A stretch of DNA of 64,000 nucleotides from Streptomyces albus subsp. albus (GTDB lineage Bacteria; Actinomycetota; Actinomycetes; Streptomycetales; Streptomycetaceae), in assembly GCF_000719865.1 (NCBI RefSeq), contig NZ_JOID01000024.1, forward strand, positions 1 to 64,000, given 5' to 3'. Positions 1-8,417 of this stretch are shown here, in pieces. A program made the position numbers and the translations under genes. The first letter of the stretch is position 1. Each line of letters starts with the position of its first letter. Below the pieces are notes generated by a model. It was not told the DNA's origin. It searched no databases and saw nothing but the letters and a program-made list of their open reading frames with translations.

Positions 1-2
1 CA

Positions 3-1256
3 GCCACCCCCCGGCGCCGCCGGAGCCCCCGCCGCCTGCTGTCCCTGAGCGCCGCCGTCATGACCGTCCTCGCCCTGACCGGCGGCGCCACGGCCGCGGG
101 CGCGGCCGAACAGGCCGATGCCGCAGGGCAGTCGGAGCGTTCCGCCGCGCCGCGCGACGTCATGCTCGTCGGCAACGGCCAGGGCGGCACCGTCAGCTTC
201 ATCGATCCCAAGACGTTCGAGAATCTCGGGTCGTTCAACACCGTGCCGGATCTCGACCAGCGGATCCGCGAGATGAACCTCGTCGAGCGGATCGGCTACG
301 AGACCGTCAACAACATCCAGGGCTACCGCAAGCTCGTGGATGACATGGCCATGTCCTCGGACGGCCGCACGCTCTACGTCTCGCGCGGTGTCCTCTCCGA
401 CGTCGTCGCCTTCGACATCGCCAGCGGCACCATGCTCTGGCGCTACGAGACCGAGGGCTTCAAGGCGGACCACGCCGCCCTGTCCGAGGACGGCAGCAAG
501 TTCACCGTCTCCGCCACCACGGCCGACAAGGCGGAGGTCATCAACACCGCCACCGGCAAACTGCACGCCGAGTTCGCCACCGGCACGTACCCGCACGCCA
601 ACGACTACTCGCCGGACGGCTCGATCCTCTACAACTCCAGCATCGGCGTCACCTCGATGCCCAAGGCCCTCAACGGCCTCAAGGGCAAGCGCCAGGTCGT
701 GGCGGTGGACGCCGACACGTTCAAGCCGCTGCGCACCTACGACTTCGAGTACGGCATCCGCCCCGCCGTCTTCACCGCCGACAACAAGACCATGTACGCC
801 CAGCTCTCCTACCTCAACGGCTTCGTCGAATACGACCTGGCCAAGGGCGAGATCAAGCGCACCGTCGAGATGCCGTTCAGCGACAAGGCCGCGAAGCTGG
901 GCACCGAGGACTACCCGCAGAACTCCGCCCACCACGGCATGGCCATGAACACCGCCGAGAGCAAGCTCTGCATGGCCGGCACCATCGACGACTACGTCGC
1001 GATCGTCTCCCGTCCCGGCCTGGAGACCGACGGCTACGTCCACTACGACACCGACGCCCTGCCGTACTGGACGGCCACCAGCCCGGACGGCAAGCACTGC
1101 TTCGTCTCGCTCTCCAACAAGAACGAGGTGTCGGTCGTCGACTACGCCACCGCCAAGGAGGTGGCCCGCATCCCCACCGGCCACTTCCCGCAGCGGGAAC
1201 GCCCGGGCAAGCTGACGGCCGAGGCCGTGGCGGCCCTGGACCCGTCGAACGGCTGA
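3..1256 (+). CDS. Exported YncE-like beta-propeller protein (5' end cut by window)
   Basis: The reading frame is open from the window edge, so the true start is to the left; the ATG at 60 lies inside the signal sequence. Arg-rich residues precede a hydrophobic stretch (LLSLSAAVMTVLALTGG) and an Ala-rich cleavage region, so the protein is exported. The mature part shows repeated blade motifs of the form S-x-DG-x-x-hydrophobic-Y/F-V-S (SSDGRTLYVS, SEDGSKFTVS, SPDGSILYNS, SPDGKHCFVS), typical of seven-bladed YncE/cytochrome-D1-type beta-propellers. No catalytic residues are evident, and the family often binds ligands or DNA at the surface. The function in this organism is unknown. It converges on the next gene with a strong hairpin between them. 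Confidence 0.8.
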   Translation, partial: ATPRRRRSPRRLLSLSAAVMTVLALTGGATAAGAAEQADAAGQSERSAAPRDVMLVGNGQGGTVSFIDPKTFENLGSFNTVPDLDQRIREMNLVERIGYETVNNIQGYRKLVDDMAMSSDGRTLYVSRGVLSDVVAFDIASGTMLWRYETEGFKADHAALSEDGSKFTVSATTADKAEVINTATGKLHAEFATGTYPHANDYSPDGSILYNSSIGVTSMPKALNGLKGKRQVVAVDADTFKPLRTYDFEYGIRPAVFTADNKTMYAQLSYLNGFVEYDLAKGEIKRTVEMPFSDKAAKLGTEDYPQNSAHHGMAMNTAESKLCMAGTIDDYVAIVSRPGLETDGYVHYDTDALPYWTATSPDGKHCFVSLSNKNEVSVVDYATAKEVARIPTGHFPQRERPGKLTAEAVAALDPSNG

Positions 1257-1361
1257 TAGGTCGGGTGCGCGGTCCGAATCCGAACCACAAACCCGACGGT
1301 GGACATCATGCGCATCCGCCGCCGGGCCGGTGACTGAGCCACGAGGCGGGCAACACGGCGC

Positions 1362-1397
1362 GGGCGCCCGGTCGGCACGTACCACCGCCGGGCGCCC
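1362..1397. terminator. Hairpin between convergent genes
   Basis: A perfect 10-bp inverted repeat (GGGCGCCCGG ... CCGGGCGCCC) with a 16-nt loop lies between two genes that converge. It probably ends transcription from both sides. No U-run follows, which is usual in Streptomyces. Confidence 0.6.
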
Positions 1398-1512
1398 ACC
1401 CTGCCGTTGCCGCCCTGCCGCCGCGGTCAGGCGACATCGGAATCCGGAAGGGCTGCCGTCCTCCCGGCGTGACGTGTACGGCTCCGGCGGACGCCCACGC
1501 CGACGTGCCCGG

Positions 1513-2043
1513 TCAGGCGCACTCCGTCTTGAGCTGCAGCGTCGATGCGGCCTTCGCGGCCTCGTCGTCTCCCCTTGCCGTAACGCTGATCCCGACCCCG
1601 TCGGGGCCGCACACCTGTTTCCGGTGATCCGATACGCGGGCCTCGAACTTGACGAAGGTGGAGGAGCCCGGCGCGTTCTCGTGCAGGCGGAGACCGCGGG
1701 GCACGATGTCCGTCTTGTCCAGACGCACCCATTTGTCCTTCGTGCTCGCGTCGGAGTAGGCGGTACTGCCCAGAACGTATTCGACACCATCCGGGAGTGT
1801 GACCGCGAGGTCGACAGCCTTCTGGTGCGCCTTCCCCGTGTTGGTGTACTTCAAGGTGTACGTCACCTTCGTCGCGGCATCGCCGAAATAGCGATCGTAG
1901 ACATCCGCGAGAGCAGTGGCGCTCAAAATGGCCGCTACGGGAATCCCGCAGATCCCGCTGACCAAGCCGGCAAGGACCAGAGGGTGCCTCCAGCCCGTGC
2001 CCCTGTACCTCTCGCCCTCAGGATCAACGTCCCCAGAACTCAT
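1513..2043 (-). CDS. Membrane-anchored protein with a DUF11-like extracellular domain
   Basis: This 176-residue protein begins MSSGDVDPEG, chosen because a GGGGGG ribosome site sits just upstream; an upstream start at 2172 would add residues with no support. One hydrophobic segment (about residues 20-42) follows a short cytoplasmic N-terminus. The remainder is a beta-rich domain with YTLKYTNTGKAHQKAVDLAVTLPDGVEYV, the pattern of DUF11/conserved-repeat domains found on cell-surface proteins. Two cysteines near the C-terminus could form a disulfide. Role unknown; a structural surface protein is the most that can be inferred. Confidence 0.65.
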   Translation of the reverse strand: MSSGDVDPEGERYRGTGWRHPLVLAGLVSGICGIPVAAILSATALADVYDRYFGDAATKVTYTLKYTNTGKAHQKAVDLAVTLPDGVEYVLGSTAYSDASTKDKWVRLDKTDIVPRGLRLHENAPGSSTFVKFEARVSDHRKQVCGPDGVGISVTARGDDEAAKAASTLQLKTECA

Positions 2044-2101
2044 GTCGCCCCCCGTCAGGCGAATCAACGATCGATCGAATCGCCGGTAAGTCGCCGAGAT
2101 G

Positions 2102-2806
2102 TTACCGGTCCCAGGTCTGGCCGGATGCGTGTTCAGGGTGATGAACGGTCCGTTGACCGCGGCTCCCGTCACGGCCGCTGCCCCGCCGCGCCTCCCACTC
2201 CGCGCGGCTCAGCTCGTACCGGACGTCGCCGTGCTCGGCGCCCTCGACATACTCCGGCCACTCCTGGTGGAAGGTGCGGACGTACCCGAGCCCGGCCTTC
2301 TCCATCACCCGCCGCGAACCCCGGTTGACGGCCATGGTCTCCGCGAAGACCCGCTCGACGCCGAGCTCGGTGAACGCCGCGCGGACCAGCGCGCGGGCGC
2401 CCTCGGTGGCGTAGCCCCGCCCCCAGGCGTCCTGGCGCAGCCGATAGCCGAGCTCGCACTCGCGCCCGTCGCCGTCCACGGGCCGCAGCTCGAACCAGCC
2501 CACGAACCGCCGCCCGGCGGCCTTCTCCTCGGCGGCCCAGTAGCCGAGGCGGCCGCCGTACTCGGCGTCGAGACGGAGCATGCGCGGCAGCGTCTCCTCC
2601 CGGATGACGTGACGGGGCGTCGGGACGCCACCGGTGAGGAAGCGCATGACGCCGGGATCGGCGTCGAGGGCGACGAGATGCTCCTCGTCGCCCTCGCTGA
2701 ACCGCCGCAGGACGAGCCGTTCGGTCTCCAGGAACGCCACCTCTGGCTCCTCTGGCACCTCGGACACCTCTGGCACCTCTCTCACCTCCACCTGCATCCG
2801 CTTCAC
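2102..2806 (-). CDS. GNAT-family acetyltransferase, RimJ/RimL type
   Basis: A 234-residue protein with the single-domain layout of the RimJ/RimL branch of GNAT enzymes. It has TERLVLRRF near residue 30, the acetyl-CoA loop in RLRQDAWGRGYATEGA (about 128-143), and the late VNRGSRRVMEKAGLGYV motif. Such enzymes move an acetyl group from acetyl-CoA to an amine, often a protein N-terminus or a small molecule; the substrate here is not predictable. The first 20 residues are an acidic repeat of the form EVPEVSEVPEEPEV, encoded by a short tandem repeat and probably not part of the fold. About 35 C-terminal residues after the last strand also look disordered. Confidence 0.85.
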   Translation of the reverse strand: MKRMQVEVREVPEVSEVPEEPEVAFLETERLVLRRFSEGDEEHLVALDADPGVMRFLTGGVPTPRHVIREETLPRMLRLDAEYGGRLGYWAAEEKAAGRRFVGWFELRPVDGDGRECELGYRLRQDAWGRGYATEGARALVRAAFTELGVERVFAETMAVNRGSRRVMEKAGLGYVRTFHQEWPEYVEGAEHGDVRYELSRAEWEARRGSGRDGSRGQRTVHHPEHASGQTWDR

Positions 2807-2879
2807 GGACGCCGGAACCCAGCACGGCCGGAGACCCCCGGAAAGGGCGCACCGAGCGGGTGCGACCGCAGGTCCGTCG

Positions 2880-4655
2880 TCACCACGACCCGCCGCCTCC
2901 GCCGCCGTCGCCGCCGCCCACGCCGCCGGAGTCGCCTCCGCCGCTGTAGCCGTCGGACGGACCGGAGCCGCCGGAGCCGGCGGCGGAGCCGGGAGAGCCG
3001 GCGGCGCCCACCGCGGCAGGCATGTACATCGCGAGCTGCCAGCGGTGGTGGTCGTCGGGGAAGGGCGGGCGGGACGAGGCCGAACGGGCGCCGGCCGCCC
3101 CCCGCTCGGCCGCCGCGAGCCAGGACTCGGTCTCGCCGAGGGCGACCGCCCACGCGGTGAGCACGTCCGCGTCGCGGCCGTCCCAGTGGTCGAGCCCGGC
3201 CAGATGGCGGCGGTAGGCCTCGGCCCGGCACCACAGCTCGCTGCCGCGTTCGGTGCGCGCCCGCAGCTCCCAGGCGCGCACCACGGCCGCCAGCCCCGCG
3301 CCGGCGAGTGCCGCGCCGACCGTCACCGGCGTACGCCACGCGGCGTCGGCGGCCGTGACGTCACCCGCCGCGACGGCGAGGAGGATCGTTCCCGCGACCA
3401 GGGCCGAGGCCCCGCCCACCAGGGCGGCCAGGCGCAGCCGCTCCCCGCCCTTCACCCACAGGCCGTCTCCGCCCGAGCGGCGCCAGGCACGCAGGCCGCG
3501 GCCCAGCGTCGTCCAGGCTTCGGAGAACTGCTTGCTGTACTTGCCCAGCTTCACGTTCGGGTTCTTGGCGAACAGGGCGGCCAGCACCTGTCGCGTCAAC
3601 TCGTCCGCTCCGCCGGGCGGTTGTTCCACCTTGCGGAGCACGGGCCGCTGCAGTCCGGTGATCCGCAGATGCCCGGCGAGCCCCGCTCCCAGCAGCCAGG
3701 CGACACGATGCCGCTTGCGCACCCGGTCCGTCAGCAGGATGCCTCCCTGAGCGGGGCCGATACCGTCCGGCGGCACGGGCGAGGGCTGGACGGTCCGGGC
3801 CAGACGGCCGAGGTCCATCCGCCGGACGCGGCCGTCGGCACCCCGGACGCGCTCTCGGCCCGCCAGCCGCAGCAGCTCCGCGACCGCGACGGCCGCCGCG
3901 AGGGCGACGCCGGTGGCCCACAGCCAGCCGGCCGCCGCGCCGTCCCCGCGCTCCGCGGCGGGTGCCGCACCCGCGGGCGCGGGGGGAAGCGCGCCGCCGC
4001 CGGACGCGCCGGTGTCCGTGAGCTGCCCGTACAGGGTCAGGCCCTGTCCCGCGTCGAGACCGCTGTGCGCCGCGTCCAGCCGGCCGGGGGCGGGCTGCTC
4101 CAGCCGCTCGCAGCCGTCGTCCGACCGGAACCGCCCCGCCACGCAGACCGCGCTGTTCACGGTGTGCGGCGTGGCCAGATGGACCTCGACCCGCCCGACC
4201 GGCACGTTCCACTCGGCACCGACGGCGTCCCAGGCGAGGGTCTCCGCCGTCCCGAGGTGGGGCAGGGTGTACTCGATCCGGAAGCGGTGCGCTCCGGTGA
4301 GCATCGCCTTCGGGTCGCCGATCACGATGTCCGCGCGGCGCCCCTCCCGGACCCGGAACGGCACCGTCTCACCGTCCATGGTGACGGCGACATCGGTCAT
4401 GTCGCCGGGTTCGTCCTGCGGCACGGTTCGGTAGATGCCGTGCCGCTCCTCGTCGGCGAAGTCGTAGTCGATGACCTCCGTGATCCGGGCCGATCCGTCC
4501 GGGCCCATCACCGCCCCGACCCACATGCGCCCGATCCGCTCCCCGGTGCCGCCGAGCACCGCACCCAGCAGACCCACGCACCCGATCAACACCACGCCGA
4601 CGAGCAGCAGAACGCCGTCCATCCGTCTGCGCCGTGCCACTGGTCCCGCCATCAT
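2880..4655 (-). CDS. DUF2207-domain membrane protein
   Basis: 591 residues. The start (MMAGPVARRRRM) is preceded by GAGGGGGG at good spacing; an ATG 18 bases further upstream (4673) is also possible. An N-terminal membrane segment follows the basic stretch, then an extracytoplasmic domain with ITEVIDYDFADEERHGIYRTVP, the hallmark of DUF2207 proteins. Further membrane segments lie near residues 245-265 and in a pair around 410-450. The C-terminus is a Gly/Ser/Asp-rich tail ending in Trp, also common in this family. DUF2207 proteins are broadly distributed bacterial membrane proteins with no firm biochemical role. The gene stands alone, with a perfect inverted repeat just upstream. Confidence 0.8.
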   Translation of the reverse strand: MMAGPVARRRRMDGVLLLVGVVLIGCVGLLGAVLGGTGERIGRMWVGAVMGPDGSARITEVIDYDFADEERHGIYRTVPQDEPGDMTDVAVTMDGETVPFRVREGRRADIVIGDPKAMLTGAHRFRIEYTLPHLGTAETLAWDAVGAEWNVPVGRVEVHLATPHTVNSAVCVAGRFRSDDGCERLEQPAPGRLDAAHSGLDAGQGLTLYGQLTDTGASGGGALPPAPAGAAPAAERGDGAAAGWLWATGVALAAAVAVAELLRLAGRERVRGADGRVRRMDLGRLARTVQPSPVPPDGIGPAQGGILLTDRVRKRHRVAWLLGAGLAGHLRITGLQRPVLRKVEQPPGGADELTRQVLAALFAKNPNVKLGKYSKQFSEAWTTLGRGLRAWRRSGGDGLWVKGGERLRLAALVGGASALVAGTILLAVAAGDVTAADAAWRTPVTVGAALAGAGLAAVVRAWELRARTERGSELWCRAEAYRRHLAGLDHWDGRDADVLTAWAVALGETESWLAAAERGAAGARSASSRPPFPDDHHRWQLAMYMPAAVGAAGSPGSAAGSGGSGPSDGYSGGGDSGGVGGGDGGGGGGSW

Positions 4656-4680
4656 CAGGGCCCCCCTCAGCATCCCCGCC

Positions 4681-4710
4681 CCCTGCCGGCAACGGCAATT
4701 GCCGGCAGGG
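4681..4710. promoter_or_regulatory. Perfect 12-bp inverted repeat upstream of the DUF2207 gene
   Basis: CCCTGCCGGCAA and its exact complement are separated by six bases, ending 26 bases before the ATG at 4655. A possible -10 (TAGCCT on the minus strand) lies just upstream, so the repeat would straddle the transcription start or early leader. This suits an operator, though a leader hairpin is possible. No cognate regulator can be assigned. Confidence 0.4.
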
Positions 4711-4846
4711 CAGAGGCTATCGGCACGCGCCGACGCCCGGCTCCGTACTCCCGCCGCGCGCAGCTACGGGCGGGACTACGAGGACGGCCGCTGACGCGCC
4801 CCCAGCCCGTGCGGCTCGGCTCGTACCGGACGACCGTGCACCACCC

Positions 4847-5521
4847 CTACTTCACGGCCGCCGGGGGCTCGGACGGGATGACGGGGTCGTTCTCGCAGTC
4901 GAGAGTGCGGGCCATCACCTGGGCGGAGTGCAGGAGGTGCTTCATCCGCGTGCGGGCTCCGGTCTCACCGGTCAGGGTGTCGACCATCTCTCCCATGATG
5001 GGAACGCCGTCTTTCTGCTCCGCCGGCGCACCAGGAATCTGACACCTGAAATAGACGTTGTAACTGGGCGGATTCCCGAGTGACCACCGCCCGTAGACAA
5101 GCGCGACATCCGAATTAACGGGAACCTTGGCAAGCTTTCCGTCATCGTCGGATATATCCCCGAAGGAATGAACTGAACGAGTATATCTAATATCGAACCC
5201 CTCACCTGGAGGCTTTCCCGCCACACTGGCTCCGCAGACGTGAGCGTCTGCGAACGAAAAGTAACCGTCGGCATCGTCCGGGTCCCAGGTTCGCAACTGT
5301 TTGTAGAACAGCGAACGAACCGTATCGAGATCGTCAGTTCCCCCCAAATGCAGGTCTCCCTCCACACTGGATTCCAGCCATGACATGCCGGCATCGCCCA
5401 GAATCTTGCGACAGTGGGGACGTTCCCCGGCTCCCTCGCCGTTCTCGTGGGACTCTCCCGCACCGCAAGAACTCAAGACGAGCACAGCCATCAGCGACGA
5501 CACAGCGACTGTCTTCCTCAT
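4847..5521 (-). CDS. Putative lipoprotein, third gene of a WXG100-like operon
   Basis: The start MRKTVAVSSLM overlaps the stop of the upstream gene as ATGA, so the two are translationally coupled; this start is preferred over one three codons earlier. The signal peptide ends in a lipobox (VLSSC, Cys about residue 19), placing the protein on the outer face of the membrane. The mature part (about 205 residues) has several cysteines and no family I recognise. Base composition is visibly lower in GC than the neighbours (5040-5560). Position suggests it works with the two upstream genes, possibly as an immunity or anchoring partner; that is inference. Confidence 0.75.
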   Translation of the reverse strand: MRKTVAVSSLMAVLVLSSCGAGESHENGEGAGERPHCRKILGDAGMSWLESSVEGDLHLGGTDDLDTVRSLFYKQLRTWDPDDADGYFSFADAHVCGASVAGKPPGEGFDIRYTRSVHSFGDISDDDGKLAKVPVNSDVALVYGRWSLGNPPSYNVYFRCQIPGAPAEQKDGVPIMGEMVDTLTGETGARTRMKHLLHSAQVMARTLDCENDPVIPSEPPAAVK

Positions 5522-7803
5522 CCGCTCCACCCTCGCGCATCGTCGGTATTGGAGAATTTAGCACCGTTGTTGTAGCTTGTCTCAGCCGCCTTGGTGAATT
5601 CTTCCACCTCATGGGAATCCATTCCGCGCGCTTCCGCGTAGTTCAACAAGGGTGCCATCATGTTGTTGCGACCCTCATCTTGAGCACGCTGAATTCCTTC
5701 GACCGCCTGGTCGTCGTTGCTGTACGCGCGCTCGTCCAGCCAGTCAATGGTCTCCGTGGCAAACCGGGTGTCGGCAGCGCTTTGGGTCGCGTCGAAAGCC
5801 AAGGGGACGGCCACCATGGCGACGGCCCCCACGGGTGGGGCGATGAGTGCCGCGCCGACGCCGATCGTGGTGGCGACCGCCGTCGAGACGCCAAACTTAC
5901 GCCACTCCGCCTGCTTCTCCAGGGCCTTGTTCTTCGCGGCTTCGTCGTCAGCGAACTCCTTGCCGATGGCTTCGGAACGGGCCTCGTCCAGCAGACCGTG
6001 CATCTTGGCGCTGTGCAGGCCGGCACTTTTCGCATTCTCCTGATCGGCGCCTTGAGCGGCCATGGCACTGGAGCCGTAGATCTGCTGTGCCGTGGAGAGG
6101 GTGTCGTAGGAGTCCTTGTCCGAGGCCAGCGCCCGCAGGAAGCCGGCACTCGTCTTCTCGCCGAAGTCCCGGAGGTGGTTCTTCTCTAACCCGTACCGCT
6201 CGTCCCTGCCGTTGAGTTCCCCGCTACCTCCAACATTGTCCATGGAGTAGTTCAGGCTGTCGATGTGGCCGCTCGCCATCCGCGTGAGGCTCTCCCGCAC
6301 GCCGGGTTGAGCATCGACCACCTCGGGCCCCCTGTAGTGGTGCACCACCCGCTCCATCAGCGCGGTGCGCGCATCGCGGGCCTCGATGTCGTCCTCCGTC
6401 TTCAGCGGCGGAACAGTGGGGTTCCGGTCGTCGTACGGGTGGCCGAGGGTCGCGGACTCGAGGGCGTGGCCGAGAGTCTCGTACCCGGCCGGTTCGCCGT
6501 CGTCGTTCACCGGCCATTCCCGGGCACCCTCGCCTCCCCCGACCAGGTATTCCCAGTTGCCGAGACGGTCGGGGCTCTTCTCTCCCGATCCCCCACCCGT
6601 GGTATCGCCGAAGAATTCCAGAGACGCTTGCGGGTTGTGGCCGAGGGATTCCAGGAAGCCGGCGACGGGGTCGACGGCGGGGTTCTTGTCGTCCGGGGGA
6701 TAGCTCAGTTGCGTCATGCGGCCCGCGCTGTCCCAGAGCGACTCCGGCTTCAGGAAGTGGCCGCGTTCGAACTCCAGCAGGGCCTTGCCATAGCCATCGA
6801 GGAAGCCGGATTCGAACTTCCCCTTGGTCATCAGGCTGCTCATCACCTGGAAGCCGTAGGGAGCGCTCATGACACCGGAGTGAAGGATCGGCTTGTCCCC
6901 GGCGGCGATGATGCCGCTCTTCCACTCCTGCACGGCCCGGCTGTCGCCGTGGGAAGCGGTCGCCAGGGTGAGGCTCAGGTTGTCCTGCACCCGTGCGAGG
7001 ACCTCTGCCCGTTCCCCGGTGGGAGTACGCAGAGGGCTGGCGAGGCTGCGCCAGAACTGGAGGGTGCCTTCGGGGCCCAGCTTGGTGACGAAGCGTTCGG
7101 CGAAGGCCGGGTTGTCACGTTGCCGCGCTGCGGTCTCGTTGAAGAACTTCAGTTCGTCGAGGGTCATCCCGTCGCGCTTCGCGGCGAGTTTCAGCAGTGT
7201 GTCGGCATCGGCCCTGCCCTGACGGCGGTCGGCGTCATCCAGGCCCTTGTAGCCGCTCTCGTCGAAGTCGTAGGCGCTCGACGCGTGCCGCCGGAGGGCC
7301 CGCGCGGCGATCCGGTCGACCTCCTTCGCCGCGGTCATGATCCGCCGGATCTCCGCGGCCGCGCTCCGGAGTTCCCCATCGGTCGGTGGCTCCGCCTTCG
7401 CCTTGCCGGGCGACTGGTGCGGGATCGTCGGGACCGGAAGGGCGCGGCCCTTGCCGTCGATGTAGATGTTCTGCTTGCCCCACCGTGCGATGGCCTCCGC
7501 CATATCGGCCTTGTGCTGCTTCAGCTCTGTGTGCGCGTCCCGCAGGATCTTCTGCACGCTGCGCGCCTCGGTGAGGATGTCGTCGAACTGCCGCGCCGTC
7601 ACAGTGACGAATTTCCGGGTGACCGTGGCGTTGTCGCCCTTCCAGTCCGCCGACTCGGCCTTGCGCTTCAGGTCGGCGGCGCTGATCTCGCCGTCTCCGC
7701 CTCCGGCCAGCTTCTCCAGCTTGCCGACCATCACCTTCCACTCCGAGGCCGCTGTGCCGAGTTTGCCCAGATGCAGGTCGCTGAGCTGCTGGGGGGTCAT
7801 CAT
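5518..7803 (-). CDS. Large WXG100-like protein with late hydrophobic segment
   Basis: 761 residues. The N-terminal about 110 residues (LSDLHLGKLGTAASEWKVM, then a long helical stretch) resemble the helical-hairpin N-terminus of WXG100/LXG-type secreted proteins. A long unannotated middle follows, then a Gly/Ala/Pro-rich hydrophobic segment near residues 640-675 and a charged C-terminus. Similar Streptomyces proteins are labelled DUF6571-like; I cannot confirm that without a profile search. No classic toxin motif is visible at the C-terminus. It lies 12 bases after a small WXG100-like gene and overlaps the lipoprotein gene by 4 bases, giving a tight three-gene operon. Export through a type VII route is inferred from the N-terminal architecture and partner only. 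Confidence 0.75.
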   Translation of the reverse strand: MMTPQQLSDLHLGKLGTAASEWKVMVGKLEKLAGGGDGEISAADLKRKAESADWKGDNATVTRKFVTVTARQFDDILTEARSVQKILRDAHTELKQHKADMAEAIARWGKQNIYIDGKGRALPVPTIPHQSPGKAKAEPPTDGELRSAAAEIRRIMTAAKEVDRIAARALRRHASSAYDFDESGYKGLDDADRRQGRADADTLLKLAAKRDGMTLDELKFFNETAARQRDNPAFAERFVTKLGPEGTLQFWRSLASPLRTPTGERAEVLARVQDNLSLTLATASHGDSRAVQEWKSGIIAAGDKPILHSGVMSAPYGFQVMSSLMTKGKFESGFLDGYGKALLEFERGHFLKPESLWDSAGRMTQLSYPPDDKNPAVDPVAGFLESLGHNPQASLEFFGDTTGGGSGEKSPDRLGNWEYLVGGGEGAREWPVNDDGEPAGYETLGHALESATLGHPYDDRNPTVPPLKTEDDIEARDARTALMERVVHHYRGPEVVDAQPGVRESLTRMASGHIDSLNYSMDNVGGSGELNGRDERYGLEKNHLRDFGEKTSAGFLRALASDKDSYDTLSTAQQIYGSSAMAAQGADQENAKSAGLHSAKMHGLLDEARSEAIGKEFADDEAAKNKALEKQAEWRKFGVSTAVATTIGVGAALIAPPVGAVAMVAVPLAFDATQSAADTRFATETIDWLDERAYSNDDQAVEGIQRAQDEGRNNMMAPLLNYAEARGMDSHEVEEFTKAAETSYNNGAKFSNTDDARGWSG

Positions 7804-7815
7804 GCGTCGGGCGCC

Positions 7816-8265
7816 CTACTTGATGTAGTCGTAGATGCGGGACACGGTCATCTTCCGACCATCGGCGTTCCGCATGTCCGTGGCGATCTTCTTCTCGTCC
7901 TCGGCGTGGATGCCGCGCGAGTAGTCGAGATGGTTGGAGATGTGCGCGCACGCCTCCTTGAGCGTGGTCAGCTTGGTGTTCCAGGCGTCGTGCTCCTCCA
8001 GGAGGGCCGACCCCAGGTCCAGGTCGTCGCCGATGAGTTCGATGGCCGCGTCGTAGGTGGCGGGGCGCGCGTAGTCGCCGCCCGTCGACAGCCGCTGGCG
8101 CAGATCGCGCGCCATGTCGCCGAGCTTCCCCAACTCGTCGCTGCGGACGACGAGATCCGACGATCCTCCGCCGCCGCCCGCGGGCGGCGCGTTGTTCACG
8201 CGCACGCCTGCCTCGTCTCCGCCGACGGCCTCCGTCTTGAGCCGCTCCCACTCGTCCCAGGCCAT
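7816..8265 (-). CDS. Small WXG100-like helical protein
   Basis: 149 residues, start MAWDEWERLK preceded by GGGGAGAAGG. After a Gly/Pro-rich linker (about residues 26-34) the protein is predicted to be mostly helical, with regular Leu/Ala heptads (SDELGKLGDMARDLRQRL, then LLEEHDAWNTKLTTLKEACAHI). This fits the helical-hairpin fold of ESX/WXG100 proteins, although a canonical W-x-G turn is absent. It is the first gene of the operon that continues with the 761-residue protein and the lipoprotein. It may act as co-secreted partner or chaperone. Confidence 0.7.
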   Translation of the reverse strand: MAWDEWERLKTEAVGGDEAGVRVNNAPPAGGGGGSSDLVVRSDELGKLGDMARDLRQRLSTGGDYARPATYDAAIELIGDDLDLGSALLEEHDAWNTKLTTLKEACAHISNHLDYSRGIHAEDEKKIATDMRNADGRKMTVSRIYDYIK

Positions 8266-8417
8266 CCTTCTCCCCGTTTCGGCCCACGGCCGGTCGCAAC
8301 AACGCCTGCCGCACACACGGTACTTGCAGCATGCCTCTCGGTCATGACGGCGCTCGCCGGGACGGCGGGCGAGTCGCCGTTCCCGGCGCCGTCCCCAGGA
8401 CCGCCGCTGCCGTCGGC

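Noticed and set aside
1308..1337. Tiny frame MRIRRRAGD after the first gene, possibly a leader peptide
   Set aside because: Nine codons, no ribosome site, no downstream gene in that direction within reach.
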